In this document: piece by piece, positions 9,401 to 20,300 of the stretch | How positions within the stretch are numbered: position 1 is the stretch's first letter | Layout: the number at the start of each line of letters is the position of its first letter | Origin: Colocasia esculenta | Taxonomy: Eukaryota > Streptophyta > Magnoliopsida > Alismatales > Araceae | Assembly (NCBI GenBank): GCA_014218235.1 | Contig: CM024766.1 | Coordinates: 22,913,346-22,977,345 of the forward strand | DNA: 64,000 nt | Direction of reading: 5' to 3' | Made by a program: the position numbers and the translations under genes | The notes under the pieces: generated by a model | Told to the model about the DNA's origin: nothing | Databases searched by the model: none | Seen by the model: only the letters and a program-made list of their open reading frames with translations

Positions 9401-11128
9401 CTACGATGAAAAGCAGAGGCAGGAAGGCTCCTTCCTCTTCAGCCGTTCAGCTTCTTTGATCTTGAAAGATCTAACTCGGCGAGAACCGTCCCCGTCCCTG
9501 ATAAGGACGGCTTCTTCCTCAGAATCTCTAGCCTCATCTCTGGCATCTTGAGCTTGGGAAGATCTTTCTTTGCCGAGCTCGCGTTCCAGACGAGCAATAT
9601 TCTCGCCTCTTGTGGCCATCCTCAGCTCCCGTATCTTCCGACGTTTGCGCACATCAGCAGCTCGGGAATCACTCTCGTCAATGTCACTGGATAGCGAGCA
9701 GATGTCGCTCTCCAAAATCTGAAGCCGCTGGCTGTAAGGGACCTGAGTCGCATTGTCATGAAGGCAATACACTTTGTCCCAAGTATCCTTGACGAAGCCC
9801 ATCCAGCGGTCGCGGCAGATACCCATGTTAAAAGCCCTGATGGTGTATTTCGCCAATATCCGCCTCATAACTTCTGCTGGTGGAGGGTTTGCTGAGGTCA
9901 CCATTGCCTGGACTTTAGCAGTAAGACAATTCCAGATGCCGCTATCTTCATCGTCAGAACTCAAATCTGGCCGATCTCCGGTGGGCCAGGTTATGTTGTG
10001 CTCGGGTGGAGCACCAATCTCCGATGCCGGGGAATTTGCGAAATCTGTCAAGATATCAACAGGCATTCCATAAAGACAAATCAAGAAGAAATCCAACAAA
10101 GCATTTGAACCCTCATCACACCTCACCTGGCGAGGGGATCCTTTCCCTAACCGCCGCCTCAGGATTTGGTGGCTGAACAAAATCCGGCTCCCCCGAATAA
10201 AATCCTTGGGATCTGGAGGGATGGTCAACCGGATGGGAACCAAAATCGCTTGGTGGCAAAACTGGTGGATTAACATTATGATCCATGGGGGCGTCCGCCT
10301 CTTGATACCCGCTGCCATAACCCCTTACTCCATCCACTTGAAAAGCGGAATGAACTTGCTCTGCCAAGTATGAGTTCCCGGCATTACCCCAGGGCGAGAA
10401 GAAGGGATCAGCAGCTAGTGTGGGATACATGTCTATTGTACCCGACATGAAAAGTTGCTCATAAAGCTCTTGTCCTTATATAAAAGAAAAACAGTCAAGA
10501 TAGAGGAAGATGTGGATACTGAAGAATAAAAGAAGAGAAAGAAAAGAAAAGAAAGTGCACAGTGGTTCGAGAAAGTATACTCACCAAAAGGAACCCCTGC
10601 CGCAGCCATGGATCCTCAACAGGTACGGGAATATAAACCTCTGTCGGGGCGGAAGAACACTGCCCCGACGAAACCCCCAGTTCAGTAAATGTGAACCCCG
10701 GGTTATAGCCACCTGCTGTGGCGGTTCCGGAAAGCTCAAAATAAGAGGGCATCTCGTGACACGCATTCTCCGGAGATAGACCGACGGCAGCTTGCGAAGT
10801 ACTCCCGTACTCCTCCTCATGAATAGAGGGAGACCCTTCTGGCAAGAAGCCTTCTTCATCCGAAAGGGCAGGAGTCTTCTCCTCTTCATCTATTTCATTC
10901 TCTGAGACAGAGCAACAAAAAAAAGAAGAAACAAAAAAGGAAAAAAAGTGATGAATCAAAAAAAAAAGAAGAGAGAAGTTATGAATGATAATGATGAGAG
11001 AAGAAAAGAAAAAGAGAAAGACATACCACTCAAGTGGGTCTCTTCCACCGCTTTACCCTTGTCAATCCTACCTCCTCGGGAAGGAAGAGAGCGAATCTCA
11101 TCATTCCTTCCACCTCCAACTACTGGAG
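9401..11128 (-). pseudogene. C-terminal exons of the antisense PMD gene
   Basis: Four exons: 11128-11027 (Gly/Arg-rich, ends in a basic-acidic segment), 10901-10585 (acidic, Ser/Glu-rich), 10466-10127 (Pro/Gly/Ser-rich, low complexity) and 10044-9401. The last begins DFANSPASEIG, carries a conserved-looking globular part, and ends in an Arg/Glu-rich predicted coiled coil (around 9660-9480) and a stop at 9401-9403. Spliced reading is open across all junctions, whereas unspliced reading hits stops in every intron. No known domain recognised. Continuous open reading over four introns suggests this part decayed less than the PMD exon. Confidence 0.65.
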
Positions 11129-11252
11129 CTGAGCTGAAATAAAAAAAAAGAAGAAAAACAAAAAAAGTATATATGAGAAGAAAAGGGAGCAGGATTAGGA
11201 AGGAAATGCCTAAAAAAAAAATGATGATGAACTCAAGCAGGCTAAGAAGTAC

Positions 11253-13174
11253 CTGTCAAGTCAAGTGGAGGACCCGGTACCAGCCACTGAAAATTAGCCT
11301 TGCAAATTTTGCCCACCCTCTGCATAAGGCTTCGGATATCATAAAGTGTCCTGGCATTTTCTAGATTTGATAAAAACTCCAGAGGCCCAGCATGGCCGAT
11401 GGCGATCATAAGGTGCTTCTCCCAGCGCACCCAGCCCGGATCGTTGATACACTCGGGCGGAAGTTTGGTCGATAAGGCAACATTGGCAGAATGACCAAGA
11501 TCAAGTAATAGGTGGCTCCACCAGTCATACTCCGGAAGATCACCATGAACATCTGTGGCCTTCCTGTCAAGAAGCTCAATGGGATCTAAAGGCAGCATCT
11601 CCCCATAGTAATATTGTTTGCCAGAATCAGGCTTCCCCTTCTTGGACGTCTTGGAATTATAGCGCCTGAGGTATGAGCGCATTACTCCTCTAAAGTGGGC
11701 TTTGAGGAATTCCACGTTCATCAAGATCAAAGGTAGACCCTTTTTCTTTAAACGGGTCTCTTCAAATTTCTTCAATTTCTTGGGGGCAAGCCGGAAGATG
11801 TTGCTTCTATCGAACCACCATCGGGCGTAGAAAAGATCTATGCGCCCAGTTGCCTCAAGAGCCGGAAGAATACATGTTGAATTTACCTCTTCCCGGCAGA
11901 AATAGTTCCACCAACTCGCCGCATTCATATGGAGACAATGATCGCGGTATAGGCGGACATCCAGTGGAAACTCTGCATTTGGCGGAACCGATTGGTCATA
12001 TCCAAAGTTTCTGGCAAACCTTGAAGGATAATAAGGCTCCAATACAAGGCTGGATCCCCGGCGACATACCAGTACGCCTGGCCGAATGCAAAGTAACCAG
12101 TCTTTATATAAAGACACACCAGAACCCCCACTATGAGGCAGATGATAGGTGATCCCACTTGATGTGCGGACACTATAAGGCCGGATTCCTCGGGATACAG
12201 CGCCAAATTGAAGGAGAAATTGCTCGCCATTTGGAAGAAAGACAAACTATAACGAGCTCCTGTCAGCTGGTTTATTAAATCCTCACAAGGCCTATTTCTG
12301 AACAGCAAGATCAAAGGAGCCATCGGCCGGGGCAGATCAACAGTTTGACAAAGCCCAGGTAGCAGAAGGCCCGCCCAGGCACTCAAGTAATGAGTGGGGA
12401 GTAATGTTTTCCTGTCCCGGGGGCTCGAATGTGAACTTAAGCCCAACCCGTGGAAGATATTGGCAAGGGCAGCAGGGGCTATGGCAAGCTTCAGGCCTTC
12501 CGCCAAAAGACAGGCCGGATAAATCAAACCCGGCCGAATTTGCTCCTCCTCACCATGAGGAACAACAAAGGAAGATAGCCAATATACTAGATACGCAGCC
12601 AAATAGGTGCGGTCTGGTAACCGGCGAGGATTCCACCCTCTGTTCTCAGGGGCAAAGATAAATCTCCCATGATGAGGCTTCCCTACACTGAGTTGGTTAT
12701 ACTCCTCCAGGCGGCGGCCTTCCGTCGCAAAATTATCAAAAAAGCAGAATGGCCCGTTATAGAAGTAACGAAGCCAAGCATTCTGGCTTACCCTGGATTT
12801 GCCACGGGAGACTCCGGATCATCCGTCCTCTCAACCAGGACTAAGTCTCTCCACACTTTGTCAGAAAACGGAGGCTGTATGGAAGAATATATTGGCCAGC
12901 GCCATTGCTGCGATAGGTATGTAAATCATCCAGAACAATCTCCTCAAAAAGTGCCCAGATATGGCAACCCGGAGATTCGGTGGAAGCTCCATAAATCAAT
13001 GGAAGTTTCACCTTCGGCCGTCCCAAAGGTGTTCCATCGGGGATTGAATCTCTCCACTAGTGCTTGGAGAAGCCCCGTATGGCATGGGTAATCATACAGC
13101 GCCGCCTCAACGGCCTCATAAATACCCGCCGATTTCAGAATCTCCCGTAATGGTGGAGGACCCCCATCAGCCAC
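11253..13174 (-). pseudogene. Plant mobile domain (PMD) exon, frameshifted
   Basis: In order on the - strand: an N-terminal helix-rich segment (13174 to about 12950) with the DLWSFHRISGLPYLG motif; a segment to about 12797 in another frame (FSDKVWRDLVLVERTDD); an open stretch from about 12815 through 11925 containing NAWLRYFYNG, AAYLVYWLSSFVVPH and LALAP-like AIAPAALANIFHGLG; then, in a third frame, 12117-11253 with LVLEPYYPSRFARNFGYDQ and DLFYARWWFDR. These blocks and their order match PMD proteins, whose biochemical role is unresolved (the plant MAIN/MAIL1 family). The initiator shown at 13174 is GTG with an upstream in-frame stop, so the real link to the 5' exon is unclear. Confidence 0.75.
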
Positions 13175-14217
13175 TCAGTGGCGCCAAAGTGAAAAATGTG
13201 GGAAGATAAAACTGACCCAGTTCCCATACCAGCTGGGACTAGTCAGATCGACATTCGATTCAGTAAGCATCGATTGTCATAGTCTCCAGATACATACCTG
13301 GTATGGCAAGGCAGTATTGTAGGCCATTAGTCTCCCGGCCTCGCCTGATGACGATTCATCAGATTCCAAACTGCAGGAGAAATCTTCCTCGATCGGGTAT
13401 AACTCTCCAGATCATGGCTAAATGAGCCCAGATCGACGGCCCGGGGGAGTCGGTGCTGAATAGCAAATCCCAAGGGGAAGCTGGGATATGAGAAAGCACA
13501 GGTACCGAGAAGACTGTCCCGGGACTTCAAAATAGCTGATTCCAAATACCGTCTTTCTACACTCAAGCAAAGGTCACCTGCAGTCATGTGTGAAGGAATA
13601 AAATTTTGAATAAAGGTAAATAGCTCCGGATCTGATGGAGATACTCCGGGTAGTCCTCCTCCCGGAGTAATGATAGACTCCTTTCCGACGGCTAATACGG
13701 GACACATCCACCCCGCCGTTGATGGCAAGGCCGCCGGAGTTACTTGTGCTACAATAATTTCCGCTATCCAGGGATGATGAGTTGGCTTGTAGTGCGAGGT
13801 GCTCCCAAACCTCGGCATATCATCAAGAAGAATCACTTTGTCCCGGGTTCGCTGGGCGTAGTCGCTACGGCTCAAGTATCCTTGTCCCTGAGGCATTTTT
13901 GAAGACCTGAAAAACGGATATAAAAGGGAGGAGGATGAGGACCAAAGAGAAAGTGTTGAAATACAACCTATCTACAAAACGAAATCAGAAGGGACTAAAA
14001 AAGTTAGTCGGAAATAAAAGACAGATTGCTATGGGTCATATGTCATTTCCCCTCAAAAAAAAAAGAGAGAGAAAGAAGATAGGAGAGAGCAAAAACATTG
14101 ACCTAGTACAACAACAGAATCAGAAATTGACAATGAAGGGCAGCCCAAGCTATGAAAGAGGCTGCTATATGGAATTCACACGGCCTACGCGCCGTCACTC
14201 CAACTCCGACACGTACC

Positions 14218-14229
14218 CGTGGGGGCATT
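14218..14229 (+). promoter_or_regulatory. Polypurine tract of the Tat element
   Basis: CGTGGGGGCATT lies directly before the TG that opens the LTR at 14230. A G-run ending in GCATT next to a TGTTGGG LTR start is a typical plus-strand primer site for this group. Confidence 0.7.
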
Positions 14230-14793
14230 TGTTGGGACAGAAAATATTTATATGTGTATATGTTGGATGCTGTTAAGAGGAGTACCAATGCTCCTTAATA
14301 GTGGTCCAACAAGCCGAGTAGGTGGCAGTCACATGTAGGTAACTAACCAGTTAGTTAGCTTGAGGCAAGGAGGATGGCTACCTAACCAGGAGTCGGTAAC
14401 TACCGGTAAAATGTTGACTTCACCTAACCGGTTTAACGGCCTGATTAGGGGGACAGGTGGTTATGATTACGGGTAACCCAAGGTACTTAAAGTCATGACT
14501 TAATCCAAGTTCTGGTTGAAAGCCGTTCAAGCTCTCAAGTATTGTCAAGCATCCCAAGCAAGTGGGGATGCCGAGGAGAATAAATCTCCGAATAAAATAC
14601 GGCACGGAAGAATTCCGGCATTACGAGGTCTACAAGACCACATGTGAAAGATGAGTACGAGAACAAGTCCGCCACGAAGGCTCCAAAGACTTGCAATGAT
14701 TCTCCGTCCGGGACGGCAGAACTTCTGACAAGATGTCCAGAATGGCACGGGATTCTCCAAGGGCAAGACCCCTTCAAATGAAGGGAGGCCGGC

Positions 14794-14802
14794 CTATTTA
14801 TA
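14794..14802 (+). promoter_or_regulatory. TATA box of the Tat LTR promoter
   Basis: CTATTTATA in a GC-rich setting (GGCCGGCC-like upstream, CCCC-rich downstream), about 565 bases into the LTR, in the sense direction of gag-pol. Position and context fit the U3/R promoter. Confidence 0.6.
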
Positions 14803-14819
14803 GGCTTCTGCCCCTCCCC

Positions 14820-15115
14820 TAAACCGATGAAAATACCATCGGTTGGGGTTTTTTCCCCTAACCGATGGTAGCTCCATCGGTTAAAGGGGTTTTTTCCCCT
14901 TAACCGATGGAGCTTCCATCGGTTGGAAGGGGAATCCCCTCAACCGATGGTACTCCATCGGTTAGAGGGGAACTCCCTCTAACCGAGGAGCTTCCATCGG
15001 TAAGGGGAGTCCCCTAACCGATGGTGCACATCGGTTAGGGGAGTTTTCCCCTCTAACCGATGGTGTTCCATCGGTTAGGGGGGATTCCCCTTAAACCGAT
15101 GGAACTTCCATCGGT
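14820..15115 (+). repeat. Palindromic minisatellite in the Tat LTR
   Basis: About eight units of roughly 36 bp up to the gap. Each unit pairs AACCGATGG with CCATCGGTT across a 4-6 base loop, and adjacent units are joined by a second palindrome, AGGGG...CCCCT. The array therefore alternates two kinds of inverted repeat. It begins about 20 bases after the TATA box, so it would sit in the transcript leader. The last visible unit ends in CCATCGGT at the first N. Confidence 0.9.
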
Positions 15116-15215
15116 NNNNNNNNNNNNNNNNNNNNNNNNNNNNNNNNNNNNNNNNNNNNNNNNNNNNNNNNNNNNNNNNNNNNNNNNNNNNNNNNNNNNN
15201 NNNNNNNNNNNNNNN
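15116..15215. other. Assembly gap of exactly 100 N
   Basis: A run of 100 N, the usual placeholder for a gap of unknown size. It joins the palindromic array of the Tat LTR to the middle of a copia pol gene on the other strand, so linkage across it rests on scaffolding only. Confidence 0.99.
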
Positions 15216-15990
15216 CAATCACAAATCCAAATCTATGTCCACTAAGACTGAGTGTCCTAGTGGACCAAATAAGTCCATATGCAACAATTCAAATGGTTTG
15301 GAGGTGATCAACGGTGCAATAGATTTGAAAGATTTCCTAGTTTGTTTGCCTTGGGCACATGAAGCACATATAATTGCATTTTTCTTTTTCTTATTTTTGG
15401 CAAACCATTCACAAGAGAATTTCTTAACAACTTATTCATAACATTTTCACTAGCATGATCTAACCTTCTATGCCACAGTTGAAATAGATCATGCTGATTG
15501 GCAACAAGACACCAATTTTCATGTTGATGACTATTCAAATCAACCAAGTAAACATTATTATTCTTTGCCAAGAAATTTTATTTTTCCATTATCTTTTCAA
15601 CAATTTCACATGATTCAGAATTGAAAATTACCTTAAGGCATTTGTCACATAGTTGACTTATGCTCAAGAGATTATGATCAAGACCTTCAACAAGTAAAAC
15701 ATTCTCAATGGAGCTTGAAGGAGTCTTACCAATTTTTCTTGTTCCAATGATTTACCTGTGTTCTTACCTCCAAAAATTACTTGTCCACCATCTTTTTCAA
15801 TCAATGTAGAAAATTTTCCTTTATCCCCAGTCATATGTCTTGAACAGCCACTATCAAGGTACCACTTATCCTTCTTGTGGGCTGTAAGACATTCCTACAA
15901 AACATATTTAGAAAAACAATTTTGGTACCCAAATTGCTTTGGGTCCCATCAGTTGTTTCAGTTCAACAGCAAGATGTTTTGGAATCCAGA
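15216..15990 (-). pseudogene. Copia A pol: protease, GAG-pre-integrase, start of integrase
   Basis: The protease motif WYLDSGCSRHMTG is encoded near 15835-15875, with its catalytic Asp kept. The GAG-pre-integrase segment is at 15571-15330, with LWHRRLDHASENVMNKLL in place of the usual LWHRRLGH. The first integrase residues (FELLHMDLFGP-like) run into the gap. Several frame changes and stops separate these pieces, so it is not functional. Confidence 0.75.
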
Positions 15991-16024
15991 TTTATTTTAT
16001 TTTCATCAAATTTATTCTTGATCT

Positions 16025-17865
16025 GCATTTTTCATCAGTATGACCAGATTTCTTGCATATTGTGCACATCATGACTCTTTGTGGTGTGAAAATATATTCC
16101 TTTTGGTATGAAAATTATATCCAACTGAGAAACTTTTTTTGTTCTTTGGATACAAATCTGATCTATCATTTGATTTCCATTTTTGTTGATTTTTGCTTTG
16201 AACTTTTTCTTGTCTTACTTGGGTTTTGTTTTTGGATTTTAGATTTGTTTGTGGTTTTTCATTGATGTTCTCTTCAAAGTTTCTATAAGAGGTACTACCT
16301 TGAACAAATGAAGTTATCAAGGTTTGTCCATTTTTTTTTTTTGTTTTCCGGCTGATAACCTAAACCATGTTTGATGGTGTTCTTTTGAATTCCTAAGATA
16401 GCATCTAGGTTTTGCTTGCCTTTGACAAGTTTTAACAAGGTCTCTTTCTTGTCATCCAGTTCTTCTTTAATAGTTTTTAGTTCCTCTTGCATCACCTCTC
16501 TTTCATTTATGAGTTTTTCATTTTCATTCATCAAGATCTGTTTTTCTTTTTCAATTGATTGACATCTCTCCTTGATTTCATCAATTTGTTCATTCACACA
16601 TTCTTTCTCCTTTTTTAGATTATTGATTTCATCAGTCAACACTTTTAATTGCTCAGATTCTTGAGGACTTTGCACCATGTTGTTCACTTTTCTTTTCAAT
16701 GTCTTATTTTCATATTTCAATTCACACAATTTTTCAAATAACACAACATAGGTTTCTTCCAGTCATCAGTTGTAAAATCCTCAAAGGAAGGACTTACCTC
16801 AGTATTTTCTTCATGCCTTGCCATAAGACATGTCACCTCTTCCTCATCTGAGCTACCTTCTTCTTGGTCTTCTTCATCCTCATCACTCCATGTAGCTAAC
16901 ATTGCTTTTGTCTTTTTGAATATCTAATTTTTCAGTTCTTCTTTAGATCAGGACACTCTCCTCTCATGTGTCCTGGTTTCCTACATTCATAACAAATGAT
17001 GTCAGTCTTTTTAGTGGTTTCCAATTTTTGTTAAAATCATTTTTCCTTGAAACATCCTTTCTGATGAAGGGCTTGAACTTACCTTTTCCTTTCTTTCTCA
17101 AAAACTTTTGAAATGCCTTGTCAATAAGGCTAGTTCTTCATCAGAAGAATCATCATTTTCATCAGATTGATCAATAACAATTTTTGAGCTAGATGAAGCT
17201 TTTAGAGCAATAGATTTCTTAGATGTGTTCAAAGAAGCATTTCTTTTCAAGTTAATTTCTTATGTCATTAGAGAACCTATTAACTCATCCAATTGCATGG
17301 TTGACAGATTTTTGGAATCCTCAATTACAGTAGCCTTTGTGTGCCAAGCTGATGGAAGTGATCTAAGGACTTTCCTAACAAGGTCACTATTTGAATATTC
17401 CTTTCCTAGACCTCTAAGACCATTTACTAAAAGCATGAATCTAGCAAACATCTCAGAAATAGTTTCATCACTCTTCATTCTAAACATTTCATATTCTGAG
17501 ACTAGAATACTTGCCTTGGTCTCCTTACCTCAGAAGTTCCATCATAAATAAGTTGGAGTTTATCCCACATCTCCTTGGCAATTTACATGAGGACACTCTG
17601 GAATACTCATTGGGATGAATGTCACATTGCATCATATTCATGGCACTCCAGCTGAGTGTGGACTTGTTGATCTGGTCCTTGGTCCATAAACTTTCATCCT
17701 CAGGAAGTTCATCTGGTCCCTTGTCAACAATCTTCCAGAGCTCATAATTCTGTGCTCTAAGGAATACTTGCATCCTGTTTTTACAATAAGCATAGTTAGA
17801 TCCATCGAAAAAAGGAGGTCTAGAAATGAATGACCTTCAGCAATAAATCCCCTAACATTCTCCAT
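16025..17865 (-). pseudogene. Copia A gag (UBN2-type), degenerate
   Basis: From 17865 downward on the - strand: Gag N-terminus (MENVRGFIAEGHS), UBN2-type Gag core (17487-17260, FARFMLLVNGLRGLG and VRKVLRSLPSAWHTKATVIE), a first CCHC knuckle near 16990-16945 (CYECRKPGHMRGEC), an acidic stretch (16902-16800), a long Glu/Lys coiled coil (16744-16330), and a second CCHC knuckle, C-TI-C-KKSG-H-TDEK-C, near 16070-16029 just before protease. Frame breaks occur between most blocks. Confidence 0.8.
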
Positions 17866-17917
17866 AGCAATAAACTCTTGATCGTTAGATCAAACAGTAA
17901 AGTGTAATGAGAACCCT

Positions 17918-17928
17918 CTCTGATACCA
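17918..17928 (-). promoter_or_regulatory. Primer-binding site, copia A
   Basis: Reads TGGTATCAGAG on the - strand, complementary to the 3' end of plant initiator Met tRNA, seven bases inside the LTR end. Confidence 0.85.
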
Positions 17929-18663
17929 AATGAAATGTTGCGGAAAACACTGCTACCAGAAATCTAGAAGGGGGGGGGGGTTGGATAGATTTTTCCAAAT
18001 TTTAAAAATCACTTCAAAGAAACTTAGAGAAACTTAATCGAGTGTGAAATCTGAGTGTTAATGGCAATTCTAAACAAATTAGACAAGCTAGATGATGGAA
18101 TTTTGACGAACCTATCAAGCATCTAGCGCAAGAGACAAGCAAACCACAATGACACAAAGATTTAGGGTGGTTCGTATTTACAAACAGTGTATCCTACATC
18201 CACCATCCACACACACACACAAATGTGGCTTATCTTGCCAGTTCAGAAAAGTCACAAAGAAACACACACACTCTGAGATACGAAATCTCAGATTCATCAC
18301 ACACACACGTGAAATGGGCACAAGGATTGCACCACTTTCACAAAAACACAAAGTATAGAATGAGATTGAAATGAGAAACCAGTCGGAGCAATTGAATTCC
18401 AATTGAAGAGGACTGGTTCGAAGATCCCTATTTTTGCTTCAGGAATGGTGATCGGTTTTCTACTTCAGCTCCAGGAAGAAGACTCAGATGGATCGAAATT
18501 CTCCTTCAATTGAATCGTCTAAGGCATACAAACCTCTTGTTCCTTCAGATCTGGGAGCAATTTGCCAGGTTGGAGCCTTCCTCAGAAATTGATCAGAATT
18601 CTCTAGAGTCTTGGAAGAACAGAAGTATTGGCTCGTCCTCTCTTTAAGGCCAAGTGGATAAGG

Positions 18664-18675
18664 GGTATTTATAGC
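18664..18675 (-). promoter_or_regulatory. TATA box in copia A LTR
   Basis: GCTATAAATACC on the - strand. The matching element in the sister LTR is ATATAAATACT at about 21052-21062. Both lie downstream of the palindrome array in the direction of transcription. Confidence 0.65.
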
Positions 18676-18795
18676 CCATGGGTCAACAAAATATCTTGGG
18701 ATCTGTGGGCATAAAAGTCCGCCCCAAAAGCCTTTCCCAAAAGCTTCCACGAGTCCCTGTTAATTACATAAGGAAGAGGAGAAAAAATTAGATAG

Positions 18796-19056
18796 ACTGT
18801 GTCGACACACCTTACCTATGTGTCGACATCCTATCCCAATCATCACAAAACGATCTCCTGGAGTCTGGAACTAGTGTCGACACACAACCAGATTGTGTCG
18901 ACACCACTGGGTAATTACTGATGACTTTGTTCTGGGACAATGCACTAGTGTCGACACACAGTTGAGCTGTGTCGACACCACTGAGTACTTACTGATTTCT
19001 TTGTACTGGGACAGTGCACTAGTGTCGACACACAGTTGAGCTGTGTCGACACCACA
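18796..19056 (-). repeat. GTGTCGACAC palindrome array in U3 of copia A
   Basis: Four units of about 75-83 bp. Each holds two copies of the perfect palindrome GTGTCGACAC in inverted neighbourhoods (GTGTCGACACA ... TGTGTCGACAC) around a short spacer such as CAGTTGAGC. The array ends about 120 bp upstream of the TATA box on the - strand. Confidence 0.85.
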
Positions 19057-19183
19057 GAGTACTTTTGAGCTGTAAATGTGAAGGAAACATTGTGAGATAA
19101 AAATGTAATCATGATAAGCATGATTTCAAAGTATTAATGAATCACATTTGGCTATCATCAAAATCAGAGATCCAACATTTTCT

Positions 19184-20247
19184 TCATCCCTTGCCATAAG
19201 ACATGTCACCTCTCCACATCTGAGCTACTTTCTTCTTGGTCTCTTCATCCTCATCACTCCATGTAGCTAACATTGCTCTTGTCTTCTTGAATATCTGATT
19301 TTTCAGCTTCTTCTTTAGATCAGGACACTCTCCTCTCATGTGTCCTGGTTTCCTGCATTCATAACAAATAATGTCAGTCTTTTTAGTGGTTTCCAATTTT
19401 TTATTAAAATCATTTTTCCTTGAAATATCCTTTCTTATGAAGGGCTTGACCTTTTCCTTTCTTTCTCAAGAACTTTTTGAACTGCCTTGTCAATAAGGCT
19501 AGTTCTTCATCATTCTCTTCATCAGAAGAATCATCATTTTCATCAGATTGATCAGTAGCAATTTTAAGCTAGATGAAGCTTTTAGAGCAATAGGTTTCTT
19601 AGATGTGTTCAAAGATGCATTTCTTTTCAAGTTAATTTCATATGTCATGAGAGAACCTATTAACTCATCCAATTGCATGGTTGACAGATTTTTGGAATCC
19701 TCAATTACAGTAGCCTTTGTGTGCCAAGCTGATGGAAGTGATCTAAGGACTTTTCTAACAAGGTCACTATTTGAATAGTCCTTTCCTAGACCTCTAAGAC
19801 CATTTACTAAAAGCATGAATCTAGCAAACATCTCAGAAATAGTTTCATCACTCTTCATTCTGAACATTTCATATTCTGAGACTAGAACACTTGCCTTGGT
19901 CTCTCTTACCTCAAAAGTTCCCTTATAAATGAGTTGGAGTTTATCCCACATCTCCTTGGCAGACTTACATGAGGACACTCTGGAATACTCCTTGGGATGG
20001 ATGGCACATTGCATCATGTTCATGGCGCTCCAGCTGAGTGTGGACTTGTTGATTTGTCCTTGGTCCATAGACTCTCATCCTCAGGAAGTTCATCTGGTCC
20101 CTTGTCAACAATCTTCCAGAGCTCATAATTTTGTGCTCTAAGGAATACTTGCATCCTGTTTTTCCAATAAGCATAGTCAGATCCATCGAAAAAAGGAGGC
20201 CTAGAGATTGAATGACCTTCAGCAATAAATCCCCTAACATTCTCCAT
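19184..20247 (-). pseudogene. Copia B gag, N-terminal two thirds
   Basis: Starts at Met 20247 (MENVRGFIAEGHSIS). A frameshift near 20055 is followed by an open 189-residue stretch (20068-19499) with the UBN2-type Gag core, then another frame change and the CCHC knuckle CYECRKPGHMRGEC near 19365-19320. The acidic tail ends at the A insertion. Long runs are identical to gag of A (for example around 19661-19750 and 17272-17370). Confidence 0.8.
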
Positions 20248-20300
20248 AGCAATAAACTCTTGATCGTTAGATCAAACACTTGAAGTGTAATGAGAACTTG

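Larger units (their letters stand above)
9401..13896 (-). pseudogene. Antisense multi-exon plant-mobile-domain gene carried by the Tat element
   Basis: Seen: on the strand opposite to gag-pol, a set of exons joins by GT-AG introns whose phases agree. Exon boundaries (high to low): PMD exon ending 11253; exon 11128-11027; exon 10901-10585; exon 10466-10127; last exon 10044-9401. The introns are 124, 125, 118 and 82 bp, with plant-like pyrimidine-rich 3' ends. Phases are 1, 1, 0, 1 and match on both sides. The 5' exon (13896 to about 13298) opens 10 bases after an acceptor-like TTTTTCAG and ends at a donor-like CCAG/GTATGT. The PMD exon has about three frameshifts (near 12950, 12795 and 12110), so this copy is probably dead. 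Known: PMD (aminotransferase-like) proteins exist as cellular genes and inside plant transposons; antisense ORFs between pol and the 3' LTR are known in Tat elements. The spliced structure is my reconstruction. Confidence 0.75.
1..15115 (+). mobile_element. Ty3/gypsy LTR retrotransposon, Tat lineage, 5' end outside window
   Basis: Seen: an open gag-protease frame runs in from base 1, then RT, RNase H, a second RNase H, and integrase, then a 6.7-kb 3' region, then a polypurine tract and an LTR starting TGTTGGGACAG at 14230. The LTR is cut by an assembly gap at 15116. Known: a second, archaeal-type RNase H after the RT-linked one, a long 3' region with tandem repeats, and extra antisense ORFs (as in maize Grande) are Tat-lineage traits. 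The element is degenerate, with an internal RT deletion and frame changes. The 5' LTR and primer-binding site are not in the window, so insertion age cannot be judged here. Confidence 0.9.
14230..15115 (+). repeat. Tat 3' LTR, truncated by assembly gap
   Basis: Starts TGTTGGGACAG after the polypurine tract. It holds U3-like sequence, a TATA box at 14794 and then a palindromic minisatellite that runs into the 100-N gap, so the CA end and target duplication are not visible. The small ORFs inside (14420-14777) are not convincing. Confidence 0.8.
15216..19177 (-). mobile_element. Ty1/copia element A (SIRE/Maximus-like), 3' part lost in gap
   Basis: Read on the - strand: 5' LTR (19177-17936), initiator-Met primer site (17928-17918), gag, protease, and the start of integrase at 15216 where the gap begins. 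The remainder of pol and the 3' LTR are not visible. The LTR start TGTTGGATCTC at 19177 abuts gag sequence of a sister element, so A is inserted in element B in the same orientation. Confidence 0.85.
17936..19177 (-). repeat. 5' LTR of copia A (1242 bp)
   Basis: Bounded by TG (19177) and CA (17936) on the - strand. It contains a U3 array of GTGTCGACAC palindromes (18796-19056), a TATA box at 18664-18675 and a G/C homopolymer run near 17970. About 77 bp longer than the sister LTR at 20318-21482, mostly from one extra palindrome unit. Confidence 0.85.

Noticed and set aside
9401..10318. A 305-residue single-exon gene starting at Met 10318
   Set aside because: The first 65 residues read an exon of another frame plus an intron; splicing 10127 to 10044 gives a consistent continuous frame instead.
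15060..15245. ORF spanning the N gap
   Set aside because: It exists only because N codons are not stops.
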